A stretch of DNA of 64,000 nucleotides from Kribbella antiqua. Its GTDB lineage: Bacteria > Actinomycetota > Actinomycetes > Propionibacteriales > Kribbellaceae. Positions 7,206 through 16,171 of the stretch are shown here, piece after piece. Location: assembly GCF_004345665.1 (NCBI RefSeq), contig NZ_SLWR01000013.1, positions 124,001 through 188,000 of the forward strand. Direction: 5' to 3'. Each line of letters begins with the position of its first letter. Positions within the stretch are counted from its first letter, which is position 1. Below the pieces are notes generated by a model. That model was not told where the DNA came from. It searched no databases and saw nothing but the letters and a program-made list of their open reading frames with translations. The translations under genes were made by a program, and so were the position numbers.

Positions 7206-9980
7206 GTGTCCGGGACAACCAAGCGTCCGCGGCCGCATTTGCGGGGTCGGCGCGACGAATGCGAGGTACTGGATCGCCTGGTCGCGTCCGCGCGTTTGGG
7301 TGGTCACGGTGTTCTCGTCCTGCGCGGTGCGCCCGGCATCGGCAAGAGCGCCCTGCTGGAGTACGTCGCGGCAGCGGCAGCGGACTGTCGTCTCTTGCGC
7401 GTTGGCGGCGTCGAATCGCAGATGGAACTCGCATTCGCCGGCCTGCACGAACTGTGCGAGCCATTGCTGAATCTGCTCGATCGACTTCCAGGGCCGCAGG
7501 CGGACGCTCTGGCAACAGCGTTCGGCTTGCACGAGGGCACTCCACCGGACCAGTTTCTGGTCGGCCTCGCCACATCGACATTGCTGTCCGAAAGTGCTGG
7601 GGGCGGCCCGGTGATCTGCCTGGTCGATGATGCACAGTGGCTGGATCAAGCCTCCGTACGGACGCTCGCGTTCGTGGCTCGCCGACTGACGGCGCACTCC
7701 GTCGTTGTGGTCATCGCGGTCAGAGCAGGCGAGAGCGCCAAGCCGTGGGCAGGTCTCCCTGGCCTGTCACTGCATGGTCTGGCTGCTCCCGACGCTCGGG
7801 AGATGCTGGAATCGGCCGTGAGTGGTCACCTCGACGCGCGTGTGCGAGAGCGCATCCTGGCCGAGGCGCATGGGAATCCGCTGGCCTTGCTGGAGCTGCC
7901 GCGATGGTTCACCGCGGCCGAGCTCAGCTTCGGTCCGGGGCCTGGCAGCACGGCCGGGACAAGGTCCCTGACCGGCCGGATGGAGGAGGGGTTTCGCCGT
8001 CAGCTCGAGTTGCTTCCGCACGAGTCGCGCCTTCTGCTGCTCATCGCGGCCGCAGAACCGCTTGGCGATGTCCGCCTGCTGTGGCGTGCCGCCCAGCGGC
8101 TCGGCATCGGCGTCGCTGCCGCGCGCGCGGCCGAGCATGCAGGCCTCATCGAACTACGCCAGAGCGCTCGGTTCCGTCATCCACTGGTGCGTTCGGTTGC
8201 GTACCACTCAGCCACCGTGGTGGAGCGTCAGGCAGCACACAGGGCCCTGGCCGAGGGCACAGACCCGCAGGTGGATCCTGATCGGCAGGCTTGGCACTTC
8301 GCAGCCGCCGCTACAGGTCCGGACGAGGCCGTTGCGGCGCAGCTCGAACGCTCTGCCGATCGTGCTCTGGCACAAGGCGGACTGGCCGCAGCCGCCGCGT
8401 TCCTCGAGCGGGCCGCCGTACTGACGCCCGACGCCGCGGACCGCGTCCAGCGTCGGCTCAACGCCGCGCAGGCCATGATGCATGCCGGTGCGCTCGAGGA
8501 GGCTCTGCAACTGCTGACAGTGACCGAGCACGGACCGCTCGACGACCTCCAGCGCGCTCGCCTCGACGTACTGCGTGCTCAGATCGGGCTGGCTGCCAAT
8601 CGGGCCCGAGAGGTTCTCCCGTTGCTGGTGGGTGCCGCTCGCCGGTTGGAGCCGCTCGACGTCCAGTTGGCCTTGGAGAGTTACGTTGACGCGTTCACAG
8701 CGGCCTGGTTCGCCGGACACCTGGCCACCGAGCCGGGCGCGATGGCCGTTGCCCTGATGGTGCGCGACGTACCGAGACCGTCGCCGCCGCGACGTGGGGA
8801 TGACCTGCTGCGTGCACTGGGAGTGCTCTTCGGCGACGGCTACCAGACTGCGGCTCCGATGCTCCGAACCGCGATCCAGGCGTTTGACAGCGACGATATC
8901 CCCGTGCAGGAGGCGGTCCGGTTTCTCTGGCTGGCCACGGTCGTCGCGATCGACCTGAGGGACGGCAGGGCGTGGGACCAGCTGGCCAGCCGGCACCTGC
9001 GGATCGCTCGGGACTCGGGTGCGGTGAGCGCACTGCCCCTTGCGCTCAATTCGCGTGTCTTCGTGGACTTGTTTTCCGGCGATCTGCCCGCTGCGGCGGC
9101 CCTGGTCCACGAGGCCGAGGCCGCGACAGAGCTCGCACAGATCAGGATGACGCCGTACGGCGCTATCGGCCTGGCCGCCTTCGCGGGCCGTGACGATCAC
9201 ACGACGCGTTTTCTCGCCTCGGCACGGCGGGACGCTGCAGCGCGTGGTGAAGGGCTCAGCGTGTCGTTGACCTATTGGGCGAGCGCCTTGCTGAGCAACA
9301 GTCATGGCCGGTACCCGGCAGCTCTGGAATCGGCACGCGTGGCCGCCGCTCACCCCGAGGAGATGGTGGTCAGGTCCTGGAGTCTTGTCGAGCTCGTGGA
9401 AGCAGCAGCCCGTACCGGTGACTCTGTCACTGCCGCGGATGCCGCCGAGCAGCTGGCCGAGACAGCGCGGGCGAGCGGCACGGACTGGGCCGCGGGTGTC
9501 GCGGCGCGTTCGCAGGCGCAACTCGAGGGTCCTCGCACCGAGGAGCTTTACCGCGAAGCAGTTGACCGCCTCGAGCGTACGAACCTGCGCGTCGAGTCGG
9601 CTCGGGCCAGGTTGCTGTACGGCGAGTGGCTCCGGCGTGCCGGTCGACGGCTGGAAGCACGTGCACACCTCCGACCTGCGTACGACGCGTTGGCAGCGAT
9701 GGGGATGGAGGCGTTCGCCGCCCGGGCGCGCCGCGAGCTCAGCGCCACCGGCGAGACCGTCCGCAGACAGACGGTGGAGAAGCAGAAGCAGCTCACGGCG
9801 CAGGAACTCCACATCGCCCGCCTCGCGGCGAGCGGCCTTACCAATGCCGAGATCGCCTCCGAACTGTTCATCAGCCCACGCACCGTCGAGTGGCACATCC
9901 GCAAGGTCTTCACAAAGCTACGCCTCACCGCCCGCCGCCAGCTCCCCGAAGCCCTGCGGGGGATCAGCCCGGAGCCCTGA
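7206..9980 (+). CDS. LuxR-family large ATP-binding regulator (LAL), copy 2
   Basis: The 924-residue protein has Walker A GAPGIGKS (41-48), Walker B ICLVDDAQWLD, a long alpha-helical repeat region and a C-terminal LuxR HTH (LTAQELHIARLAASGLTNAE, then RTVEWHIRKVFTKL). It is a paralogue of the protein at 3338-6109: both have the same LRGRR lead-in, the ESQMELAF/ESEMELAF segment after the P-loop, and ATGETVRR just before the HTH. GTG 7206 was chosen because it matches the length of copy 1's lead; GTG 7134 is an in-frame alternative. Having two related LALs around one metabolic gene suggests duplication with possible division of ligand recognition. Confidence 0.9.
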   Translation: MSGTTKRPRPHLRGRRDECEVLDRLVASARLGGHGVLVLRGAPGIGKSALLEYVAAAAADCRLLRVGGVESQMELAFAGLHELCEPLLNLLDRLPGPQADALATAFGLHEGTPPDQFLVGLATSTLLSESAGGGPVICLVDDAQWLDQASVRTLAFVARRLTAHSVVVVIAVRAGESAKPWAGLPGLSLHGLAAPDAREMLESAVSGHLDARVRERILAEAHGNPLALLELPRWFTAAELSFGPGPGSTAGTRSLTGRMEEGFRRQLELLPHESRLLLLIAAAEPLGDVRLLWRAAQRLGIGVAAARAAEHAGLIELRQSARFRHPLVRSVAYHSATVVERQAAHRALAEGTDPQVDPDRQAWHFAAAATGPDEAVAAQLERSADRALAQGGLAAAAAFLERAAVLTPDAADRVQRRLNAAQAMMHAGALEEALQLLTVTEHGPLDDLQRARLDVLRAQIGLAANRAREVLPLLVGAARRLEPLDVQLALESYVDAFTAAWFAGHLATEPGAMAVALMVRDVPRPSPPRRGDDLLRALGVLFGDGYQTAAPMLRTAIQAFDSDDIPVQEAVRFLWLATVVAIDLRDGRAWDQLASRHLRIARDSGAVSALPLALNSRVFVDLFSGDLPAAAALVHEAEAATELAQIRMTPYGAIGLAAFAGRDDHTTRFLASARRDAAARGEGLSVSLTYWASALLSNSHGRYPAALESARVAAAHPEEMVVRSWSLVELVEAAARTGDSVTAADAAEQLAETARASGTDWAAGVAARSQAQLEGPRTEELYREAVDRLERTNLRVESARARLLYGEWLRRAGRRLEARAHLRPAYDALAAMGMEAFAARARRELSATGETVRRQTVEKQKQLTAQELHIARLAASGLTNAEIASELFISPRTVEWHIRKVFTKLRLTARRQLPEALRGISPEP

Positions 9981-10000
9981 CAACCCTTCAGAGCGGGGTG

Positions 10001-10028
10001 GCGCCCCGAAGTGTGTGCTTCGGGGCGC
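10001..10028. terminator. Bidirectional hairpin terminator
   Basis: GCGCCCCGAAG (10001-10011) pairs perfectly with CTTCGGGGCGC (10018-10028) around a 6-base loop TGTGTG. It lies exactly between the convergent ends of LAL copy 2 (9980) and the membrane-protein gene (10041). The stem has no long U-tract, which is usual for terminators in high-GC actinomycetes. Confidence 0.85.
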
Positions 10029-10040
10029 GCGGGTTTCCCC

Positions 10041-10724
10041 TCAGTTCTTCTTGAGTAGGCCGAGGGCGGCGATGGTTAGCCAGAGGGGTCCGGTCATGCC
10101 GGCCATGTACTGGAGTGGGCTGACGCCTAGCAGGGTGGTCAGACCACCGAGCACCAGGCTGGTCCACGCCAGCCACGGCGGGACCGCGTGGAACTTCCGG
10201 CCAGCGAGGCCGAGTGCGATCGCGGCGATTCCGGCGCCGACCCACAGCCAGGGCACGGTGCCGATCCAGTGCCCGAAGAACACGGCGGTTTCCGGGACGA
10301 GCTGGTCGGGTTTCTGGACGCCGAAGACGAATTCCGTCGTCAGCGCCGATCCCATCAGCAGAGCGACCGACACGAGCATCAAGCCCGAGGCGGCGACCGG
10401 CGGGAGCAGGCTTCCCTGCGGTGTCGCGTCCACAAGCCGGCGGCGCAGCCCGGCGGCGAACACGAGCAGCAGTACGGCGGAGACCATCGCGGCCGTGTGC
10501 ATCACAAGGATCGGCACGGTCTGGTCCGCGAGCTTCTCGGTGATGGCGGCGGCGTTGCCGGCGAGCTTCGGGTCGTACACGGCGCCGGCCAGGCTCGAGC
10601 CGACGATGGTGGCGATTCCCGCCACGCCTGCGCCGACGCCGGCGTAGACCCATCCCTTCCCCTGCGAGGGATGGGCCGCATCGGCGTGCCGGGCGCCACT
10701 GGTCGTGGCGATTGTGCTGGTCAT
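10041..10724 (-). CDS. Six-helix membrane protein of unknown function
   Basis: The 227-residue product has a hydrophilic N-terminus and about six hydrophobic segments, for example GWVYAGVGAGVAGIATIVG, AAMVSAVLLLVFAAGL and WLWVGAGIAAIALGLAG. I do not recognise the family. The start ATG at 10724 follows AGGGGGGAA and overlaps the stop codon of the upstream acetyltransferase gene (ATGA, 10721-10724), so the two are translationally coupled and probably work together. A short charged C-terminus LLKKN ends at the terminator hairpin. Confidence 0.7.
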   Translation of the reverse strand: MTSTIATTSGARHADAAHPSQGKGWVYAGVGAGVAGIATIVGSSLAGAVYDPKLAGNAAAITEKLADQTVPILVMHTAAMVSAVLLLVFAAGLRRRLVDATPQGSLLPPVAASGLMLVSVALLMGSALTTEFVFGVQKPDQLVPETAVFFGHWIGTVPWLWVGAGIAAIALGLAGRKFHAVPPWLAWTSLVLGGLTTLLGVSPLQYMAGMTGPLWLTIAALGLLKKN

Positions 10725-11203
10725 GCTGTTCCCCCCTGATTCGGATGATGCGTGTAGTGCGGTTTGGTGAGCGGCCAGTCCGATGCGATCCAGCGCGGTA
10801 CGAGCTCGTCGAGAGCCGCCTCGATCGGCCCGCCCACCAGCCAGTCGACGACCCACCAGGAGATCTCGGCGTCCGTCCCGTCGTGGATCGGCGGGTCGAT
10901 GTAGACGCAGCCGAGAAGCTCGGTCTCACCGTTGTCGAAGAGGGCGTAGTTGAACGACTCGTGCCGCTCCATCTCGTCCTCGTGGTGGGCCAGGTCCTCG
11001 CGGTCCTGGTCGGCCGTCATGGTCGCGGGAGGCCACCCCCAGGCCTCCCCGTACAACGACCACAGCCGCTCCTGCGACCCCATGACGGCCTGCATGTCCA
11101 GGTCGACGTCGGTAGCTCGGATCGGACGCAGGTGGTGTCCTGTGCTCAATTGGACCCGGAGCGGGTGGCTCCACCCCTCCGGGAGCCAGGTAGTTGTCGT
11201 CAT
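10721..11203 (-). CDS. GNAT-like N-acetyltransferase domain protein
   Basis: The 160-residue protein begins with an N-terminal segment on ligand-binding positions (VQLSTGHHLRPIRATDVDLD) and contains a central GCVYIDPP strand followed by AEISWWVVDWLV. This order matches small actinobacterial GNAT-fold proteins. The canonical Q/RxxGxG/A acetyl-CoA loop is not clear, so it may not be an active acetyltransferase. The ATG at 11203 removes an arginine-rich, non-coding-looking extension. It is the first gene of a two-gene operon with the membrane protein and is divergent from the XRE-ATPase regulator. Confidence 0.6.
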   Translation of the reverse strand: MTTTTWLPEGWSHPLRVQLSTGHHLRPIRATDVDLDMQAVMGSQERLWSLYGEAWGWPPATMTADQDREDLAHHEDEMERHESFNYALFDNGETELLGCVYIDPPIHDGTDAEISWWVVDWLVGGPIEAALDELVPRWIASDWPLTKPHYTHHPNQGGTA

Positions 11204-11281
11204 GGCTCCAATGCTCGGCGCCGTGCGCGCCACAGACCACGGGCACAACTCGCACACTGCTCGCACAGTTGACAGCGCACT

Positions 11282-11294
11282 TATTGTTTCCCCA
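11282..11294 (+). promoter_or_regulatory. Possible -10 for a leaderless transcript
   Basis: A TATTGT hexamer (11282-11287) ends seven bases before the ATG at 11294, and no Shine-Dalgarno sequence precedes that ATG. This is the arrangement expected for leaderless mRNA, which is common in actinomycetes. A convincing -35 was not found. Confidence 0.35.
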
Positions 11295-13588
11295 TGTCGG
11301 GGGACGCGGCGAAGGCGCACTTCGGTGTCCTGCTGCGCACTCTGCGTGAACGTGCCGGGCTCACCCAGCAGGAGCTGGCCGAGCGCGCGGACCTGAGCCC
11401 GCACGCGATCAGCTCACTGGAGCGAGGCAGCCGGGGCAGGCCTTACCCGCACACCGTCCGTTCGCTCGCCGACGCCCTCGGCATCCCCGACAGCGAGCGT
11501 GCGGCGCTCATAGCCGCCGTTCCGCGGCGCCGAGCGGCCGGCAAACCCGTGACCAGGCCCGCCGGTCTGGCCATCCCACCGACCCCGTTGTACGGACGCG
11601 ACGACGACGTCGCTTCGGTCGTCGACCTCGTGCGCTCCGGGGCCCGGCTGGTCACACTTACGGGCCCCGGCGGGGTCGGCAAGACCCGGCTGACAGCGGC
11701 TGTGGCCGACGTACTCGCCGACGAGTACCGGGACGGCGTCGTTCAGGTCTCGCTTGCTCCGCTCGCCGACGCCTCCGCGCTCATGGCCACGATCGGGCGT
11801 GCACTGGGGCTCGCCGGCATCGACGGCTCCGGCGCCTTCGACTTGGTCGCTGCACAGCTGCGGGCCTCCTGCCTGCTGCTGGTGCTCGACAACTTCGAGC
11901 ACCTCCTCAGCGCCGCCGCTCAGGTCGGGCAGCTCACCGCACTCTGTCCGGACCTCACCGTGCTGGCCTCGAGCCGTTCGCCCTTGCGGGTGAGGGTCGA
12001 ACGCGAGTACGTCGTCGAACCTCTGGAGCTGCCGGCGAGTAACTGCGCGACCCTCGACGAGCTGCGCGCCAACCCGGCTGGTGCCCTTGCGCTGGATCGC
12101 GCGGAGTCCGCCGGAGTTCGACCGGCGGCGCCCGACGTACCGGCGTACGCGGAGCTCTGCCACCGGCTCGCCGGCCTGCCTTTGGCCATCGAACTCGCGA
12201 TCGCTCAATTGCGGCTGCTTTCTCCGGCCGCACTGCTCGATCGGCTGGAGACAGCCACCGCGAGGTCGGGAGCGCGCGACCTGCCTGAGCGGCAACGCAC
12301 GATGCGGGCCACCCTGGACTGGAGTTACGGCCTGCTCGATCCGGATCAGCAGCGGCTCTTCACACTGCTCGGGGCGTTCCGCGGCGGCGCCACTCTGGAG
12401 GCCGTCGAAGCTGTGGCCGAGGCGGGTGATGGAATCGCTGCCGGCGAGGTCCTTGGCGTCCTCCACGAACTCGCCGAGCACTCGCTCATCCGGGTCCGCA
12501 GCGATCGGGTGCAATTGCTGGAGCCCGTCGCGCAGTACGCCCGCAGCCTCCTCGTCGGCGATCGTGCGGCCCGCATCGCTCGCGCGCACGCACGCGTCTA
12601 CCTGGATCTGGCCGAGCAGGCGGCCGCCGGCTACGAGCGCGCGGACCAGGTCGAATGGCTCGAGCGGATCGAGGAGGAGGAAGCGAACCTTCTCGTCGCC
12701 GTCGAACGCTCACTCGATGCGGGCGACGCTCCGACCGCTGCCCGCATCACGTGGTTCATGTGGCTCTACTGGTGGATGCGCGGCCAGTTCACCATCGGCC
12801 GGCGCCTCGCCGAGCAGTGCCTTGCCCCCGACCTCCCGCCTTGGGAGCAGGCCCGGGTCAACCTCGCCGCCGCGACCATGACGTACGCCGCCGGCGACCA
12901 AGCCGCCGCCGCGTCGTACTGGGCCGAAGCAGACCGCATCGCTGCCGGACAGGACGATCCCGAGGTCCGCAGCAAGGCCCGGGCCGGCACAGGGCTGGCA
13001 GCGCTGGCCTCCGGTGATCTCGACGCCGCCGAGAACCGCTTCCGCGCTGCGCTGAACTTCGCCGCCGACGACCGCAGTTCGACCTGGATGGCCTCTCTCG
13101 TCCACGTCTGGCTCGGCACCGTGCACCTGCTCCGCGGCGATCCGGCTGCCGCCGTACCAGAGCTCGAAAGCGGTCTCGATCTCGCTCGAGTGCGCGGCGA
13201 CCGCTTGGCGACGTACGTTGCCCTCTACAACCTCTCGCAGGTTGCCCTTGCGCTCGGCGATTACACGCTTGCCCGGCAGCGGGTCGAGGACGGCATCGCC
13301 CTGTCCCAGGAAACGCGCGACCTGGCGAATCTTGCCTACTTCATCGAGACGCTTGCGGTGATCGAGTCGCAGGAAGGGAATCACCTCCGCGTCGCGACCC
13401 TGCTCGGCGCCGCGACAGGCCTGCGCGAGACGGTCGGCGCCGATATCTATGCGTTCTTCCTCCCCGACCCGAGTCTGCGCGGAGCGGCTGAGGCAGCGGC
13501 ACGTGCCGCCCTCGGCGATGCCGCGTACGACGAAGCCGTGGCCACCGGCCGCTCCCTCGACGCATCGGCAGCAGCAACGCTCGCCTAG
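11294..13588 (+). CDS. XRE-HTH / NB-ARC ATPase / TPR transcriptional regulator
   Basis: The 764-residue protein starts with a Cro/CI-type helix-turn-helix (residues 8-65: LTQQELAERADLSPHAISSL). It continues with a STAND/NB-ARC ATPase with P-loop GPGGVGKT (124-131), Walker B LLLVLDNFEHL and the GLPLAIELA motif, and ends with TPR-like repeats (from about residue 440). Proteins of this build are cytoplasmic signal-integrating regulators. The mRNA may be leaderless. Its stop lies 2 bases from the convergent end of the collagen-like gene. Likely targets are the divergent GNAT/membrane operon or distant genes; nothing in the sequence decides this. Confidence 0.85.
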   Translation: MSGDAAKAHFGVLLRTLRERAGLTQQELAERADLSPHAISSLERGSRGRPYPHTVRSLADALGIPDSERAALIAAVPRRRAAGKPVTRPAGLAIPPTPLYGRDDDVASVVDLVRSGARLVTLTGPGGVGKTRLTAAVADVLADEYRDGVVQVSLAPLADASALMATIGRALGLAGIDGSGAFDLVAAQLRASCLLLVLDNFEHLLSAAAQVGQLTALCPDLTVLASSRSPLRVRVEREYVVEPLELPASNCATLDELRANPAGALALDRAESAGVRPAAPDVPAYAELCHRLAGLPLAIELAIAQLRLLSPAALLDRLETATARSGARDLPERQRTMRATLDWSYGLLDPDQQRLFTLLGAFRGGATLEAVEAVAEAGDGIAAGEVLGVLHELAEHSLIRVRSDRVQLLEPVAQYARSLLVGDRAARIARAHARVYLDLAEQAAAGYERADQVEWLERIEEEEANLLVAVERSLDAGDAPTAARITWFMWLYWWMRGQFTIGRRLAEQCLAPDLPPWEQARVNLAAATMTYAAGDQAAAASYWAEADRIAAGQDDPEVRSKARAGTGLAALASGDLDAAENRFRAALNFAADDRSSTWMASLVHVWLGTVHLLRGDPAAAVPELESGLDLARVRGDRLATYVALYNLSQVALALGDYTLARQRVEDGIALSQETRDLANLAYFIETLAVIESQEGNHLRVATLLGAATGLRETVGADIYAFFLPDPSLRGAAEAAARAALGDAAYDEAVATGRSLDASAAATLA

Positions 13589-13590
13589 GG

Positions 13591-14277
13591 TCAGCCGTGG
13601 ATTGCGGCGACCTTGATGGCGGTGAGCTGGACGTTGTTCGCGGTGAGTTTGTAGCCGGAGCACCAGAGAGTGGCGCTGCCGGGCGAGCTGAGGGTCAGCA
13701 GGTCCTGCACGCTCAGACTCAGGTATTGCGCTGTGCCGTAGGCCTGGCCGACGCGGATCGTCGTGCGGTCGCCGGTGCTGAGTCCGCAGGTGCCGTCCTG
13801 GTCATCTCCTGAGTCGCCGTTGCGGAGGGCGGCCTTGCCGAACAGCGCGTAGACCCCGGCCGGGAGCTGGATCGTCACGATTGGCTGCTGCTCAGTCGTC
13901 TTGAGATAAGCGGCTCCGCGGCCGATGTACGCGTCGGAAGGACCAGGTGGGCCCGCCGGCCCCACTGCACCAGGCGCGCCGTCCTGTCCGTCGAGGCCGT
14001 CCTGGCCGTCTTGGCCTGCGGGACCGGGAACACCTTGTGCGCCCTGGGCTCCCTGCGGCCCTTGGGGTCCTTGTGGTCCTTGTGGTCCGGTCTGGTTCCA
14101 GTGGATGGCAGTCTCGCCCCACAGGCAGGACGTGCCTGGCTGGACGACACGAAGACTCCCGGTCAGCTTGTTGTAGCAGCCGTAGATCATGCTGTCGGCC
14201 GAATCGGCGGCGTACGCGACCGTTGCTGCAAGCAACGGCACGGTTGCCGCGACGGCGATGACGCGACTCTTCTTCAT
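13591..14277 (-). CDS. Secreted collagen-like repeat protein
   Basis: The 228-residue protein has a signal peptide (KKSRVIAVAATVPLLAATVAYAA, cleavage near residue 23), a short two-cysteine head (IYGCYNKLTGSLRVVQ, then GTSCLWGE), 17 uninterrupted Gly-X-Y triplets (residues 64-114, GPQ/GQD/GPP types) and a globular tail. Such proteins are exported and the triplets can form a collagen triple helix. The tail probably trimerises like other bacterial collagen-like tails. The start ATG at 14277 follows AGGGGTGGGG; the longer frame upstream is spurious. It is divergent from another secreted protein. Function (surface adhesin, spore or sheath component) is inference. Confidence 0.85.
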   Translation of the reverse strand: MKKSRVIAVAATVPLLAATVAYAADSADSMIYGCYNKLTGSLRVVQPGTSCLWGETAIHWNQTGPQGPQGPQGPQGAQGAQGVPGPAGQDGQDGLDGQDGAPGAVGPAGPPGPSDAYIGRGAAYLKTTEQQPIVTIQLPAGVYALFGKAALRNGDSGDDQDGTCGLSTGDRTTIRVGQAYGTAQYLSLSVQDLLTLSSPGSATLWCSGYKLTANNVQLTAIKVAAIHG

Positions 14278-14428
14278 GGCCCCACCCCTGGCTGTCGTTG
14301 TTGGTCCGATCCAGTGTTCGGCGGATTGTTCAGACAGCCTTAAAGCGCGCGAATTGGCGAACAAAATCCAGGTCCGGGCCGTCAAAGACTTTCGCGAGGA
14401 CCACCAGTTCAACGCTAGGAGTGCAGCT

Positions 14429-15085
14429 ATGAATCGCAACATGAAGCGGGCCGGTCTCGTCGTGGGTGTCTCGGTCGCTGCCGTGGTGGCCGGAGCGATT
14501 GTCGCCGCCCAGCAGACGCCTGAGCCGGCGTCGGCCACCGTGGCCGGCACCCCCAAGCCGAGCGTACGAACGCCGCAGGACGCTCTGTCCGAGGAGAACG
14601 TCATCCGCGAACGGCTCTACTTCGACGTGACCGGACATCCGTTCGACCGAATCGCCGTGAACCCGGCGCAATCCCTAGGCCCATGCACGGGTACGACGAA
14701 ATTCACCGACGTACTGCCGCGCCAGGGCGTGACGAGGATCGGCTCGAAGCTCGACGGGGGCGGTGGTTTGCACGTCGTCGAACAGGTCGCCCAGACGCAG
14801 TCCACCCGCGAGGCGAGAGCCACGGCAGACGAGATCGTGTCGCTGGTCGACGAATGTGCGGCAATCTCCGGGGGCGACTTCGGGTACGGCGACCCGGTCA
14901 CCGTGCAGTCGAGCTCGAGTCGAAAGGTCGTCTATTTCCCGGCGTACGACTCCGACGCGGCCGCCGGTGGATACATCGTCTTCTCCGTGGGCACCCGCGT
15001 CGGCGTCGTCGACGTCGCCGACGGTGTGAGCCCGGCCCAGGTCACCCACCTGGCGAAGGAGGCCACGAGCGTGGCCGCCATGTAG
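14429..15085 (+). CDS. Secreted or membrane-anchored protein with two conserved-looking cysteines
   Basis: The 218-residue protein has an N-terminal hydrophobic signal or anchor (RAGLVVGVSVAAVVAGAIVAA), a Pro/Thr-rich linker and a mixed alpha/beta domain. Two cysteines (in LGPCTGTTK and VDECAAIS) could form a disulfide. The domain layout recalls the extracellular PknH-type sensor domain of actinobacteria, but I could not confirm this. The ATG at 14429 follows AGGAG at the right distance. It is divergent from the collagen-like gene, so both may serve the cell surface. Exact function unknown. Confidence 0.65.
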   Translation: MNRNMKRAGLVVGVSVAAVVAGAIVAAQQTPEPASATVAGTPKPSVRTPQDALSEENVIRERLYFDVTGHPFDRIAVNPAQSLGPCTGTTKFTDVLPRQGVTRIGSKLDGGGGLHVVEQVAQTQSTREARATADEIVSLVDECAAISGGDFGYGDPVTVQSSSSRKVVYFPAYDSDAAAGGYIVFSVGTRVGVVDVADGVSPAQVTHLAKEATSVAAM

Positions 15086-15144
15086 CAAGGCGTGCCAGGG
15101 AAATTCCGGTGCATCGATGGACTGCGAGCCCTAGATTCGTTGGG

Positions 15145-16086
15145 GTGACCGACGACGTGCGCTCTGACCTTTCGCAGCTCGGTGCGCCGATCGGGCCGAT
15201 GATCCGCGTGCACGGTGGGTTCGCGAACCGGATGTACCGGCTCGACACCGATCAGGGGTCGTTCGCGGTGAAGGAGTTGAACCTCGTCGACCGCCGCTGG
15301 ACCGACCACGTCGAGGACGTGTTCAGGTTCGAGCGGGCGGCGTTCGCTGCCGGCGTTCCGATGCCAGAGCCGATCTCGGCCAGCCAGCACACGCTCGTCC
15401 ACCGGTGGGTCGAGGGAGAGAAGGTGCCTGAAGCACCGGTGCCGGCGGCGTACGCGTTCGAGATCGGTGAGATCCTCGCGCGCCTCCACGCACTCGACGT
15501 CGAGTGGACTCACGTGTCGAGCGAGGACCCGGTGGCGCGGGACTGGCCCGAGCTCGCCGAGCGGGCGGCGGCGACCGGGCAGCCGTGGGCCGACGAGCTC
15601 GCCTCCCATGTCGAGACGTTCCTCGCGATTGCCCAGTTCGTCGACACCTGCGAGCGGCCAGGCCCCGTCGTACTGACCCACCGGGACATCCAGCCGTGGA
15701 ACCTGCTCGCTCGAGACGGTCGGCCGGTGGTGCTCGACTGGGAGCTCTCGGGGATGCTCGACCTGGCCGGTGAGCTCGGCTCGACGGCGCTGAGCCTCGC
15801 GAAGGGACCTGGCTTCGACGACATCGAGCCGGCCATTTTCCGCTCAGTCCTCGACGGCTATGTCGCAGGGGGCGGTGCGCTGCCGCCGTCGGGGCCGAGC
15901 TGGTTTGTGTTCATGATCGGCGGCTGGCTGGGGTTCACGAGGTGGAACGCCCTCCGCTGCCTCGCCGGTGTGGAGGCGAGCACCGGCCCGGAGCTCGCGG
16001 TGTCGCACGAGTCCGTACGCAACGGCGTACGCGGCCTCCCCGACCTGTTCGGCCGACTCCCAGAGCTCGAGACGCTCCTCGTGTGA
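15145..16086 (+). CDS. Aminoglycoside phosphotransferase (APH)-family kinase
   Basis: The 313-residue protein carries the APH/choline-kinase catalytic loop HRDIQPWN (His179, Asp181, Asn186) and the metal-binding DWE (Asp198). The N-terminal lobe shows the FANRMYRLDT and FAVKELN segments with the ATP-anchoring lysine. Members phosphorylate small molecules such as aminoglycosides, homoserine, choline or macrolides, so the family alone does not prove antibiotic resistance. The GTG start at 15145 is preceded by a weak purine stretch. It stands between a secreted protein and a DJ-1 family gene with ordinary spacing. Confidence 0.8.
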   Translation: MTDDVRSDLSQLGAPIGPMIRVHGGFANRMYRLDTDQGSFAVKELNLVDRRWTDHVEDVFRFERAAFAAGVPMPEPISASQHTLVHRWVEGEKVPEAPVPAAYAFEIGEILARLHALDVEWTHVSSEDPVARDWPELAERAAATGQPWADELASHVETFLAIAQFVDTCERPGPVVLTHRDIQPWNLLARDGRPVVLDWELSGMLDLAGELGSTALSLAKGPGFDDIEPAIFRSVLDGYVAGGGALPPSGPSWFVFMIGGWLGFTRWNALRCLAGVEASTGPELAVSHESVRNGVRGLPDLFGRLPELETLLV

Positions 16087-16171
16087 CCCAACTCATCGAT
16101 CACCCTTGACCCGGTTTGGTTGGCGGCGGAGGCTGGCGGGTGGAACTGGAGTCTGCGAAGGGGATGACGTG

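Noticed and set aside
8208..9896. 562-codon minus-strand frame inside LAL copy 2
   Set aside because: No conserved motif; the plus strand has the P-loop and LuxR HTH.
13925..14176. Proline/glycine-rich plus-strand frames across the collagen repeat
   Set aside because: They arise from the antisense of Gly-X-Y codons; signal peptide and ribosome site are on the minus strand.
15145..16086. Aminoglycoside resistance gene
   Set aside because: Only the general APH kinase motifs are present; many homologues act on other small molecules, so resistance cannot be claimed.
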